A stretch of 64,000 nt of DNA, taken from assembly GCA_030407085.1 (NCBI GenBank), contig CM059585.1:90286501-90350500 (forward strand). The letters run 5' to 3'. The DNA is from Trichopria drosophilae (lineage: Eukaryota > Arthropoda > Insecta > Hymenoptera > Diapriidae). The notes under the pieces were generated by a model that worked only from the letters and a program-made list of their open reading frames with translations, did no database searches and had not been told where the DNA came from. The position numbers and the translations under genes were made by a program. This document shows positions 51,149-61,709 of the stretch, piece after piece. How positions within the stretch are numbered: position 1 is the first letter of the stretch; each line of letters opens with the position of its first letter.

Positions 51149-53351
51149 CTGTAAAGAATTGTCAGTTTATTAAAAATTTGTTTTATAATATTCATGCATA
51201 AGTTTTTTTTTGAAGCATCAATTTTTCTCATTAATTTCAATTAAAGTAGATTTTAAGAAATTTTAACAAATAATTTATGAAATCATATTATTTTTAAGGG
51301 GACGATTCAATCGCAGATTCAGGTGTGTGAAATACTTGTTTTAAAAAAATACCAAAACGTTACTTCTTTAGGGATTGAAAGAAAAAACAATGGAAATATA
51401 ATGATAATTGCAAAATATTTATTCGAGAAACAATTGAATTTTTAAAATTCCTGATTTAAAAATGAGTTAGTATATTGCGGTTTTTTAAGTCCCCTGGTTC
51501 CGAGTCTGATGTTAAAAATTCAAAATTTAAAATAGCTGAGAAATATATGAACATTCATTGAACTTATCTCTATGTTGTTACTCAAAGGTTTTTGGAGACT
51601 CTAATAACGAATCTGAAGTAAAATGTTTGAATCTCAAATTACAGGACCCAATATGGCGGATTAATTTGTCAACAATAATCGAATTTTCATAAAAATGACT
51701 ATTTAGGAGTTTTTCGCTCGCTACACTGAAAGAAATTGTATAGGAAATTTGAAAAAATTACTATTCTGTAATAAGAGTTTTTAAGCAGACTTGCTTACAA
51801 TTCTGGTGAGAAAACATATCAAATCCGCCATTTTGGATTTTGTAATTTTAATTCCAGATTCGTAATCTCTGATCTGAAAAATCTGCCATATTGGATGCGA
51901 CATTTTTAATTTTGAAATTTTAACATCGAAATTGTTATTAGCAATTACAAAAACCCCAGATTTCAATTGCAATAAAAATATGTCGATTTTTTTAAAAATT
52001 AGCCCGCCATATTGGATCTGCCTTACAGGGTCCATCATTATGGATTTTGAAATTTCAGATCAGATTAGTAATCTCATGCGATTTGATGATTATACGATGA
52101 TTTTCAAGAAAATCCTTTGGCTTTGAAGTGTATACATCGATGAACTTTTTCTATTTTTTAATTATTTATAAAAATTAACAATTGTGTTCTTCTGTTTTTA
52201 GGTGGTCTGTTGGCGTTGTGGACAAATTCGCGTTTTATTATAGAAATTCGAAATTTTTTACTTCTTATGGATATGTAATTTTGTATGCTCAATGGCCAAA
52301 GACCAAAGAATGATCCATCCGACAAATAAAAAAACCTCTGTTAAAAAAAAAAACCATGTATCACTTTTAAATCCTCAAATATCAAAATATTATTTACAAT
52401 TAAGGAAAAGGGCTATTTCAAATAACATAATAGTCACATTTGTATGTACACAAATGTATAATAATTTTTATTTCCACAACATATTTTGCAATGTAGAAAA
52501 TAACTTTATTTTTACAAATAAAATAAAATATTAAAATTGAATTATTAAGATAGGTATTTTTTTTTTTTTTTTTTTTTTAAATTAACAAAATTAAATTGCT
52601 ATAGTTTGAAGATCTCCAAGTATTTCAAACACCTTGCGTGTAATCACTTGGATTCCCAAACGCTAGGCTTTGTTAAAACATTTATAATCTCAACCAGTAA
52701 TAATATTAACAAAAAAGAAAACAGGTAAAAGATAAAAAATAAAATATTATTCATCGTAAAGGATATTGGTCCGAACATAAATTATTCCTGTAATTAATTA
52801 ATTGTTCATATAGTTATACATTTAGTTGTAATTATCAGAGTTATACTACCGAATAAATATATCAAAATAAATAGATCTTAGAAATTTTGAAAGTGTTTAA
52901 ATATTCGCTTAAAATGTCTAGTGTACATAACTCAAAAGTAATTTTTTGCTATTTTCTTCAGAATAAAATCAGGTACCATTTTCTTTCATTTATATTTTTT
53001 AATCCTTAAAAGGAATAGAATCAAACTATTGTCATTGTTGACATTTTTTTGTAAGTTTTGAATATTATTAAAGATTGGTGTTGTGTGATATATGTAAAAC
53101 AATGCCAAACAAAAACTCACGTAAGAATGTTCTTTTTCACGTAAAAAAAGATCGCGATCACAACCGAAAAACATTGGGATGAATTACATTCAAAAGCCTG
53201 TTTTATGGAAATAGCACTACTAAATTTACATCAATCTAAAAATTACTAAAAGTTTTGGAATATTTACTATGTTGTGAAAAATCACTAATATTACCCTATA
53301 TTATTGATGCCTCGAAAGATAAATGAAAAGAGTGAATAAAATAATGCTTAC
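51149..53351 (-). other. SMG6: SMG6 intron, 2.2 kb
   Basis: A phase-2 intron. Contains relics of palindrome modules (CCGCCATATTGGATCTGCC near 52007, CAATATGGCGGATTAATTTG near 51650) and a run of 22 T at 52557-52578. Short frames on both strands show no family features. Confidence 0.65.
52557..52578. repeat. T22 homopolymer
   Basis: Twenty-two uninterrupted T in the SMG6 intron; on the minus strand an A-tract, possibly the tail of an old retroposed sequence, though no element body was recognised. Confidence 0.8.
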
Positions 53352-53858
53352 TGTCTGGATTTGCCGTAGTTCGTCGTCTCGTTGACCTGTTCTTTGTACC
53401 TTGCCAAATCCCCAAGAAAGACGAAGATCTTTTGCGCACTGATCAAAGCCAATGAGGCAAGTCCTTTGGGTGCTGCCGAACTATTATCCAATTTGACGTT
53501 GTAAGTAGTTTCCAGCACCGTCAAAACCTTTTCAAAGTACACTGTTCCATCTTCGATGAGGCTAAGCATCATTTTCTTGTAATTTTCTCGACCTTCAGGA
53601 TCATCCTTAGGTAAGGTCTTCCTCAAAACTTCGATTACCCCGTGGTAGACAGTTTTCCAAAACAATTGTTCGACATTTTCTTTCTCGCATATCTTAAGTT
53701 CCGTTTCCAAACAGACTAAGAGCACTTGCTGCAGATGGCTACGTATTACTCCTATCACTTCCCATTGTTTTACTACCGAATCGAATTTAAGGATCCTGTC
53801 CATTTCAACTTCCAGACGCCCAAGGTCCATAAGCGAGTAAGACGCTGAACGACCAGTA
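53352..53858 (-). CDS. SMG6: SMG6/EST1A exon (second in window), 14-3-3-like core
   Basis: SMG6 is the endonuclease of nonsense-mediated mRNA decay; its EST1-type N-terminal core binds phosphorylated UPF1 and its C-terminal PIN domain cuts RNA. This 507-base exon (acceptor TTTTGCAG, donor GTAAGC) encodes the helical core. An in-frame Met (53830) is internal: the frame is open from the acceptor with TGRSASYSL before it. Landmarks are LFWKTVYHGVIEVLRKTLPK, LSLIEDGTVYFEKVLTVLET and LISAQKIFVFLGDLARYKEQ, ending NYGKSRQ. The latter follows the SMG6 pattern (ALISAQ-x-GD-ARY-x-EQ-NYGKAR) and not the SMG5/SMG7 form. A TTAA-type palindrome lies only 217 bases upstream of the acceptor. Confidence 0.93.
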
Positions 53859-54074
53859 CTGCAAAATTAACAAATTCGAACATTTAACAACGTTTTAATA
53901 TAAATTAATTACGACAGAATGTGATAACAGGTCTAATCAACATTATGAAATGTTGACATTTGCAATTTCAACGATCAAACTCAACATTTGCAAACTCAAA
54001 TTTATAAACTCAACATTTACAATTTCAACATTACATTGAATTTTTAAAATCAAGTGTAATAACATTAATCTTAA

Positions 54075-55214
54075 CCCATTAACGCCTGAAATGACAATTT
54101 TTATCATTCATTTTCAATCAAGTATTTCGTATCAAAATCAAAGTTGAAAACAATTGAGAGGTGCGTATCCTACTGTTTTCTAGGTCGCTCTTCAAGATTC
54201 CGAGGTCAAAATTGAGTTTCAGCCATCAGAAATTCCAATATGGCGCCGAACATAAAAAAAATTTCCAAAAAATTGGGAATTTTTTCGAGCTATTAGAATA
54301 TTGGAATTTTATTGAAACCTTGCATAATGGTGCATAAAATAGTTGAATTTTAAGAAAAAATTTTATTTTTATACCGTACATTATTCTAACGACCTCAAAA
54401 TGGCGTCAACAATGAAAATTTCTTTGAGAAATTTCTGGACGCTCTAACCCAAAAACTACCAACTTTAAAAAAAAATGCCCAGAATTAAAAGTTCTTAAAA
54501 TTTATTCTTTGCAATTTTTTCGAAAAGTTGATAGTTTTCGAGGAAATTGATTTCAAATATTATAGTTTAGGATTTTTTCCCCCCAAAAACTATTAACTTT
54601 TGGAAAAAATTGCAAAGAACAAAAAACTCGTAGAATTCGTAAGTGAATACACCAAATTTTTTTCAGAACTTTTCATAAATAAATGATGATTTTGAAAAAA
54701 ACTTTGAAAAAAAATTTCTCAAAATGTCATCACAAAATTCTGAAAAAATTCCACTATATTTCTCGATTAATTCTAAGAACTTTTTATTCTTAGCATTTTT
54801 TTATAACAGCACGTAGTTTTTGAGGTAGAAGGTTAAGAAATTTTTCAAAGAAATTTTCATTGTTTCAGCCATTTTGAGGTCGTTAGAATGATGTGGGGTA
54901 TAAAAGTAAAATTTTTTCTTAAAATTCAACTATTTTATGCACCATTATGCAAGGTTTCAATAAAATTCCAATATTCTAATAGCTCGAAAAAAATTAATAA
55001 GTATAAAAAATCCCAATTTTTTGGAAATTTTTTTCATATTTGGCGCCATATTGGAATTCCTGACGGCTGAAACTCAATTTCGACCTCGGAATCTGGAAGA
55101 GCGACCTCGAAAACAATAGGATATGTACCTTTCAATTGTTTTCAACTTCGATTTCGATATGAAATACTTGATTGAAAATGAAGTATAAAAAATGCCATTT
55201 CAGGCGTTAATGGG
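54075..55214. mobile_element. TTAA-flanked full-length palindrome, copy D
   Basis: Exact TTAA on both sides (54071-54074, 55215-55218). The 1140-base element begins CCCATTAACGCCTGAAATGA and ends CATTTCAGGCGTTAATGGG. The halves are complementary over their entire length: CAATATGGCGCC near 54236 pairs with GGCGCCATATTG near 55042, and GTTGAAAACAATTGAGAGGT near 54144 has its complement near 55131. The axis is near 54.65 kb and the arms are about 570 bases with few mismatches, so this is one of the younger copies. It lies in an SMG6 intron and its transcript would fold into a long hairpin. Confidence 0.9.
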
Positions 55215-55327
55215 TTAACATAAATTAAATCCTAAATCTACGTTAATAATTGCCAGTAATATAAATGAATATAACAATTTGTAACAAAGAATTTAATGAG
55301 TATCGTCCACAGAGGTATTTCATTAAA

Positions 55328-55383
55328 TTAGGTTAGGTTAGATTAGGTTTGGTTCGAACTAAATTAGGTTAGGTTAGGTTAGG
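55328..55383. repeat. Interstitial TTAGG runs
   Basis: Two short runs of the arthropod telomere unit: about two and a half TTAGG from 55328 and four perfect TTAGG at 55364-55383, separated by degenerate copies and GGTTCGAACTAA, which itself recurs just after. A third degenerate cluster lies at 55621-55671. Confidence 0.75.
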
Positions 55384-55396
55384 TTCGAACTAAGTA

Positions 55397-55552
55397 CAAT
55401 AGGACCTCTCTTATTCTAATTACTTTGCTTGCGAGCTTGTGATTCGTGGACAATATTTTTCGTTGACTTTTCGTGTGATAGTGGGAGAAGACATGTGGGG
55501 GAACGATTAGAATAAGAGAGGCTGGACAATTAGAATAAGAGAGGTCCTACTG
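55397..55552. mobile_element. TA-flanked MITE, pogo-type ends
   Basis: A 156-base element between TA dinucleotides (55395-55396, 55553-55554). The left end is CAATAGGACCTCTCTTATTC and the right end complement CAGTAGGACCTCTCTTATTC, both continuing into TAATT. The inner copy ATTAGAATAAGAGAGG occurs twice at the right end. The TA duplication and CAGTA start match pogo/Tigger-type non-autonomous elements. It sits between two TTAGG clusters in an SMG6 intron. Confidence 0.75.
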
Positions 55553-55620
55553 TATACGAGGTTTATGTGTATTGAATCAAAACATTACTAAGGAGAGGTG
55601 ATACTCTGTTAATGGTTAGA

Positions 55621-55671
55621 TTAGGTTAGGTTAGGCTATGTTAGGGTCAGATTAGGTTAAGCTGGGTTAGG
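55621..55671. repeat. Degenerate TTAGG cluster
   Basis: TTAGGTTAGGTTAGGCTATG followed by TTAGGG, ATTAGG and GGGTTAGG variants. Same unit as at 55328-55383. Confidence 0.6.
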
Positions 55672-56534
55672 TTCAAAATATTTATATTTATTCTTGTTGT
55701 AATGTAATGTTTCATCATTTTATTCTTTATATTATTTGTATCATTTGTCGATTTAGTTAACTGTTATGTTCGAAACTGTTGAATTCGAAGATGTTGAGAT
55801 TGAAAATGTTGAGTTTGTTTTGTTTTGATTAGACATGTAACCCAAAATGTTTGTCGAAATTTTATAGACTAATTATATTTATATCAATTGTATTTATTTA
55901 GTTTTTAAAATTTGTATTCAAAATAGATCTTTCAATAAAGTTAGCAAATCTTTTGTTTAAACAAATTTTATATGTCATGTAGCTTGTATACCTAACATTC
56001 GACAATTTTGATTCACTACATATTTTTAATAATACAGTGTTTAAAACCCAGTAAACGAAAATTCATTGAAGGTCGATTGAAATTTATTCATGACATCAAG
56101 TCGGAATCAGCTTTCTTAACTTCTTGAATTAATTTCAATGAAAAAAGAAATTTCAATTACTTTTAATGGTTGATAGTTTGTAGAAAGTTGTTCGCTTCAA
56201 TGATTTTGAATGGGGAAAAGTAGAATGGAAAAAGTGTCATCGTTAATGAATTTCAATACAAAATTGCAAATAGAACTGTTGGAGATTTAATTAATTCCAA
56301 TGGAAAAATAGTTATCTTCGCTTTAAATGAATTAATTTCAATAAATTGGATTATAAAAAAGTAAAACATGAAACATATCTCAAGTATTTTCTGATTGAAA
56401 TTAATTCCAGACGATGAAAAAACCTATTTAGGAATGATGCATTGCAAGAAAGATAACACATTTAATCAAATTTATATTTGAAACTGGACAAACGTCCTGA
56501 TTAACTACCGTCCCCCATTTCACTTATATCGAAT

Positions 56535-57437
56535 AATGAGGCTGAAACTAGCTGACAGGACCTAGCTGACGGGAGAGCCAGGGGGTCGATTCGCGAATAA
56601 CGATGGAAAAACCTTGGGGATTTTTCCTGAACTTCTCTTAATATTGCTGAACGAAAAGCCATTATTGACTAAATTGCAACTTTTCGAATATAGCCAAAAA
56701 ATGGAAAAATAGTCGCTTTTTTTAACTGTTAAACGCGCGATCTTAATTGGTGATAAAAACAAGACTAGCATTAGTAACCAAAATTAATTTTTTCATATTT
56801 TGCAACATTAATATAAAATGTGTCCTTTCTTGAAACAGCCATCTTCAATTTAATATCATTCACCTATACTTGATGCCGAGAGCCACAAAGTTTAAAAAAT
56901 TCTCCATTTCCTGTATTAATCACCTCTTATCTGTAACTGAATTTTTACAAGTCTGCTGCTCTTGGCTTTAAAATTATCATTTCTATTCAATATTATAAGG
57001 AAAATGTGGGAAATTGAAACAAGTATTATTATCAAATGTTACGACAAAATTTCTCTGTTCCTACTACACTGAGAAAAAAGAATGTATGATTTAAAACGGC
57101 GATTAAAATTCGAAAATTTTAAAAAATCAAGATTGTTAAAGTAGATGAAGTTTATTTGATGATTTGTTCAGTGTAGCATGAACCAGGAAATTTTTTGCTA
57201 ACAGAATTTGCTAACACAATTTCATTACAATATAGAAGTAATAATTTGAAATACAAGCGCACGAAAAGTAACACTTTCGGAATTTTTTTTGGCTACGCTC
57301 GAAAAGTTGCATTTTAGTCAATAATTTTTTTTTAGTTCAGCATTGTTTAGGGAAGTTCAGTAAAAATCCCCAAGGTTTTTCCATCGTTATTCGCGAATCG
57401 ATCCCCTGGCGCTCCCGTCAGTTAGTTTCAGCCTCAT
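56535..57437. mobile_element. Inverted-repeat element with about 200-base arms
   Basis: The left end AATGAGGCTGAAACTAGCTG pairs with the right end (complement AATGAGGCTGAAACTAACTG). The pairing continues through TCGATTCGCGAATAACGATG, AAAAACCTTGGGGATTTTT and GCAACTTTTCGA. The left arm has a short duplication (CTAGCTGAC twice). No TTAA flank and different ends, so another family. The interior is AT-rich and non-coding. Confidence 0.75.
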
Positions 57438-57532
57438 TGCAATATTTATAGCTCTTATACATATATACAAAAAAAATGCAGAATAGAAAATATAACATCG
57501 CCATAAACATTGTTATTACATGATATCTTATT

Positions 57533-59481
57533 GGAGACCGCAACGACATTTTCAGCTATATGAAGGACTTTATTTAAAAATTCAACAAAAATATTTTTAA
57601 CGTAATTTTTCGTGAGGAATTCAATGCTCATAACAGAAAATGGCTCAAAACAATTTTTGACCACTTTTGAAGTTTTTTGAAGTTTGGGAAATTAATTAAT
57701 ATCGTTTCATTACGAATGATATTGTTGAAAAGAGAAAGCACTATTCTACTTGGAAAAAATTTAAACATGCAAAATAATTTGTTAAATGATTTTGTTTAAT
57801 GACGCAAATTCTTTTCTTATCGCCTGTCAAAAATTTGTTTAAACTGAATAGATTCTAAAAAATGACGGCTTATTTTTGGGGGAAAAAGATTCTCAACAAC
57901 TTGACCGAACGGATTTTTCCAAATTCTTTGCCTAATTAATAAAATTATCCAGAAATTGCATAAAGTAATAGTTTTTTTCAAATGAAATAGAGATATATGC
58001 ACGGGTATTTGCCGTCAGCTTCAGAAAATATACAAAAATTCAGTTTAAACAAATTTTTGAAAGGCGATAGGAACAAAATTTGCGTCATTAAAAAAAATCA
58101 TTTAACAAATTGTTTTTGCATGTTTAAATTTTGTTTCCAATAAGAATAATGCTTTCTCTTTCAACAATATCATTCGTAATGAAAATTACATTTTTGAAAA
58201 TATTAAATATTTTTCCCTAACGTACGATATTCCGAGGTCTAACCACCTTAAAATCCACCCGTAATTTTTTAGAAAATATTTTTTTCTATTAAAATAAAAA
58301 TTTCCAGCCCAAAATTGTACTATTTTTGAAGCATATTTTTTTGTAAAAAAATGAATTTTTTGGCATTCTTAATGAGAAATAATTTAAAAAATAATTTAGG
58401 AACATTTTAAGACACTTTCGGAATTAAAAAATCATTTATGATGACAATTTAATATTGAAGTGAGAAAATGTCATTAATATGGAAAGATTTTTTATTTGTT
58501 ACTTCGTTTTCACTTTAGCACTTTTGAATATGAAAATGCATTGAATGTAAGACTTCAAAGTTATAAATTGAAAGAAGAAACCCCGACTGATCATGCATCA
58601 TCTAAAAAAGAGGATCGTTTTTTTTTCCGAAATTTCTTCTTTGCAAAACATTCTTGAAGGTCTAGTATGTAAGAGCAGCTTCTCAAATAATTGAAGATAA
58701 ACGTAAATCAGATCAATTCAAGTCCATACACTACGAAAAACGTGGACTGGATCCAATGTTATCATCAACATCGAGACATCAAGTAAAGTACAGAGAAAAG
58801 ACGACCAAGATACTGTATTTTATGTCAATTTTCGCATGAAGAACATGAAGTTATTTTTTAAAAATGCATTCTACAGATATATTGAATAAGCAAGTTATTC
58901 AATAAAAAAATTTGAGATTCCAGAAGTTACTCAAAACTAAATGATGGATGTCTATTTCTCAAAATGAAGAGGAAAAAGTAATGGGTGTAACTGATCGTTT
59001 ATAATAGTGGCTCCCTGATAAACTATTAATATCAATTATATTAAATTAAAACATATCAAGTTGTAATGAAAATAGTTGCAATATTTCTACATTAATGACA
59101 TTTTCTTACTTTAAGATTACATGGCCACTATAAATCATTTTTTAATTCCCAAAATATATTGAAATGTTTCGAAATCATTTTTAAAATTATTTCTCATTAA
59201 GAGTGCCAAAAAGAAACCCCGTTCAGGAAAAAAATTCATTTTTTACCAATAAATATGCTTAAAAAATAGTAAAATATGGAATTTTTTGATAGAAAAAAAC
59301 ATTTTTTAAAAATTACCGATGGATTTTAAAATCTTTCATTTTTTTTGAATGATTTTTTTGACCACCGAATGAATTTTCTTTTATGACCACCGAATTCCTC
59401 GCGAAAAATTACTTTGAAAATATTTTTGTTGAATTTTTAAATAAAGTCCTTTATATAGCTGAAAATGTCAGCGCAGTCTCC
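57533..59481. mobile_element. Palindrome element with a second hairpin inserted in its left arm
   Basis: The outer arms pair: TTCAGCTATATGAAGGACTT near 57551 with its complement near 59446, ATTCAACAAAAATATTTTTA near 57580 with its complement near 59420, and the 58.24-58.47 kb segment (GGCATTCTTAATGAGAAATA) with 59.1-59.33 kb. The left arm is interrupted by a separate inverted repeat at 57708-58181. The central 58.5-59.08 kb is unpaired and shows no recognisable coding sequence. Confidence 0.65.
57708..58181. repeat. Hairpin nested in palindrome arm
   Basis: CATTACGAATGATATTGTTG at the left pairs with CAACAATATCATTCGTAATG at the right; inner parts (AATTTAAACATGCAAAA, AATGACGCAAATT, TTTGTTTAAACTGAA) also pair. 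Arms are about 170 bases around a 130-base loop. Confidence 0.75.
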
Positions 59482-60287
59482 CCTCAATATATTCGAAATA
59501 TGTTGTTAATCAAGCATTTATAAGTAAAACAGTTGATTTAATGTTTGTTATTTATGACAACGCTAGTAATTGTTTCAAAATTAATAAGCAGAATTAAATT
59601 AACTATACTGCCATTTCAAGATCTTCCAAAACACCCAGTCAAATTTTGTAATAATTTAATTGTTAAACATTTTTCATCGATAAGTTTATAATTAAAAAGT
59701 TATCTCTAAACGATTAGAAAAAGTAATACGCTAACCAGAGATTTTACTTGCTTTGAACACCTAATGTTTGCGACCGATGTTTTCGTTTAGTTGGGATAAA
59801 AACAAATATTACAAATGACAATATTTGGCGTAGTATATAAAAAAAAATTGATGATACACATAACAGTAATAATATACATTTTATAGTTGTTTTAAATAAA
59901 TAACATTAGAAACATAATACGTCATACATAGTCTTGCTAGCTATTTCTAAGATTTTAAAGAATTTAGATGTAATTACTGTAATTTTACTTAACGATCTTT
60001 CAAATATCAAATTTATTTTTGTTGTAATAATAATAATTAACTCGTCACAAAGAAAATTTATTTTCAAAATTTAGAATAAAATAATCGAATAATGAATTAT
60101 ATGTTAAATAATTTTATTTAATTCCCCCAATATACTACGGATTTACGATACTCAAAAAATATGTTTATTTACGAAATTTTCTAATTCCTATAAATAATAC
60201 TATTTTTAACTTAATTATAATTTTTAATAAAAATAAAATAATAAATATTGTTAAATAAAAGTATTGATTTTAAAATTGTTTGAAAAG

Positions 60288-60306
60288 AAAAAAAAAAAAA
60301 AAAAAA
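60288..60306 (-). terminator. Pol III T-run terminator of tRNA-Val
   Basis: Nineteen A on the plus strand, that is T19 on the minus strand, beginning three bases after the 3' end of the tRNA. Pol III stops at T runs of four or more, so this is a strong terminator. Confidence 0.85.
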
Positions 60307-60309
60307 TTT

Positions 60310-60381
60310 GTTTCCGCCCGGGATCGAACCGGGGGCCTTCCGCGTGTTAGGCGGATGTGATAACCACTACACCACGGAAAC
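60310..60381 (-). tRNA. tRNA-Val (anticodon AAC)
   Basis: On the minus strand the 72 bases fold into a standard cloverleaf. The acceptor stem GTTTCCG pairs with CGGAAAC, the anticodon arm is TCCGC-CTAACAC-GCGGA with anticodon AAC, and the T arm is CCCGG-TTCGATC-CCGGG. A-box (TGGTGTAGTGGTTATC) and B-box (GGTTCGATCCC) Pol III promoters are intact. There is no intron and CCA is not encoded, as usual for a nuclear eukaryotic tRNA. It lies inside an SMG6 intron on the same strand, 274 bases after the exon at 60655. Confidence 0.96.
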
Positions 60382-60654
60382 AAGATGAATGAAAGTGTTC
60401 TATTAGCGTTCTAGTATACTTTCTAAATAGCCATTTCTAAATGACCGAATAACACGCGCCATCACTTTTCTTGATTTACGAGCTATTATGGAGGTATTTT
60501 GGATAAATTAATGCATTCAATCAAATAATTTATTTCCTAAATTTTTCTCATTTAATTTTTCAACAAAAACATATTTTCACCAAGATTTTAACCATTTTAA
60601 TTTTGCAAAAAGTTATCATATTATAATTATTTAGAATTCATAATATTGAATTAC

Positions 60655-60780
60655 CTGGATAATGTTCGCACGTTACTGAACTCGTCGCCAATTTGTGTGT
60701 CTGCTTGTTGATTTTGTAATCCGGATGCTTGAGGACCTTGATACAAGGAGCACGGCAGCTGACTGGAACTATCGGTATCT
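60655..60780 (-). CDS. SMG6: SMG6/EST1A exon (first in window), N-terminal linker
   Basis: A 126-base segment with acceptor TTTTCAAATAG before 60780 and donor GTAATT after 60655. Read in phase with the next exon it gives DTDSSSQLPCSLYQGPQASG, then a Gln/Asp-rich part ending FSNVRTLS, with two bases (AG) joined to the T of the next exon. Composition (Ser, Gln, Gly) matches the disordered N-terminal half that SMG6 proteins carry before the 14-3-3-like core; such sequence is not conserved enough to prove identity. Support is the matching splice signals and phase and the position upstream of the core exon. Earlier exons lie beyond the window. Confidence 0.7.
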
Positions 60781-61094
60781 CTATTTGAAAAGTAATACAT
60801 CCAAAACTTACCAAACATACAAGACTAAAATACTAATTAATCCTCCTTTTAATATTAGTTTCAATATAAAATAATAAAACACATTTGACATTTTGAGTAA
60901 CCTACAGAAAATTAGAAAGACATTTAAATGATAAATATTAGGGAATACCAAGTTAGAAATATCAAATAATTCCTACAAATTGAAAGACAACAAGACACTT
61001 AACATTCTATGGATACTTTCAATGTCTGTGTCCATAAATCATTATTTTTTACTGCAATTATGAGTAATGAGGTGTGGAATCGAATCAACAAAAT
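60781..61094 (-). other. SMG6: SMG6 upstream intron, no feature seen
   Basis: AT-rich sequence directly upstream of the first visible exon; the intron continues through the retrotransposon remnant and beyond the right edge. Confidence 0.5.
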
Positions 61095-61689
61095 GATATG
61101 CAAAAAATCAACAAAATTAATGTCAAAGTCTTAAAAACCATAGCTCCCTTTATTTCTAGCGTGCTTGCGAGGTTATTTAATCAATGTGTAGTAACGGGTG
61201 TTTTCCCATCTATGCTAAAAAATGCAACTAATTGAAATTGAAAAAAATGGCGACAAAAAATTGACAGACAATACACCTATTTCCCTAATTTCGGAACGCT
61301 GTTTTAAAGACCAGTTGATAAAATTCTTAAATAAATATAATATATTACAGATTGCGCAGTCTGGTTTTAAAGAAAAAAAATCAATTTTGAGTCCTATAGG
61401 CACATTTGTGAAAAAAGTTGACGCTCTTCATCAGAGAATACCAATTGTTTTCCTCGATCTAGCCAAAGCATTTGTCACTATAAACCTTGATATATTAATT
61501 AACAAAATATGTAGATTAGGTATAAGAGGAAATGTTTTGGAACTAATACGGAGCTATCTTAATAATAGGAAACAAAAAACTAAAAATAGTTTATACGAAA
61601 GTAATTTAGAAACTTTAAAGACTGGAGTAACGCAAGGAATGGTATTAGGCCCAATTCTTTTTATAATGTATATAAATGACATTTTTTAA
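61095..61689 (+). pseudogene. Non-LTR retrotransposon reverse transcriptase, 5' part, frameshifted
   Basis: Starts with VKVLKTIAPFISSVLARLFN and TGVFPSMLKNAT, then a stop and frame change at about 61230, then GDKKLTDNTPISLI, AQSGFKEKKS, VFLDLAKAFVTINLDILINK and GVTQGMVLGPILFIMYINDI before a stop at 61687. These are fingers/palm blocks of a Jockey/CR1-type reverse transcriptase: R-P-I-S-L, Q-x-G-F, D-x-x-K-A-F-D (here DLAKAFV, the second Asp position altered) and Q-G-x-V-L-G-P-x-L-F. The catalytic YADD block is not here but continues at 63.7 kb after a 2-kb insertion. The copy is dead (stops, frameshift, changed catalytic residues). Confidence 0.85.
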
Positions 61690-61709
61690 ATAAATAGTAT
61701 TGGTGAAAT

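Larger units (their letters stand above)
53859..60654 (-). other. SMG6: SMG6 intron, 6.8 kb, densely filled with inverted-repeat elements
   Basis: The intron between the exons at 60655 and 53858 (exon ends AG, next exon starts T). It contains the palindrome at 54075, TTAGG runs and a small TA-flanked element at 55.3-55.7 kb, the inverted-repeat element at 56535, the nested palindrome at 57533 and a tRNA-Val gene at 60310. The stretches 55.68-56.53 and 59.49-60.28 kb are AT-rich with no feature seen. Confidence 0.75.

Noticed and set aside
55328..55671. TTAGG repeats as evidence of a telomere
   Set aside because: Only a few units, interrupted, with gene exons on both sides; interstitial, not terminal.
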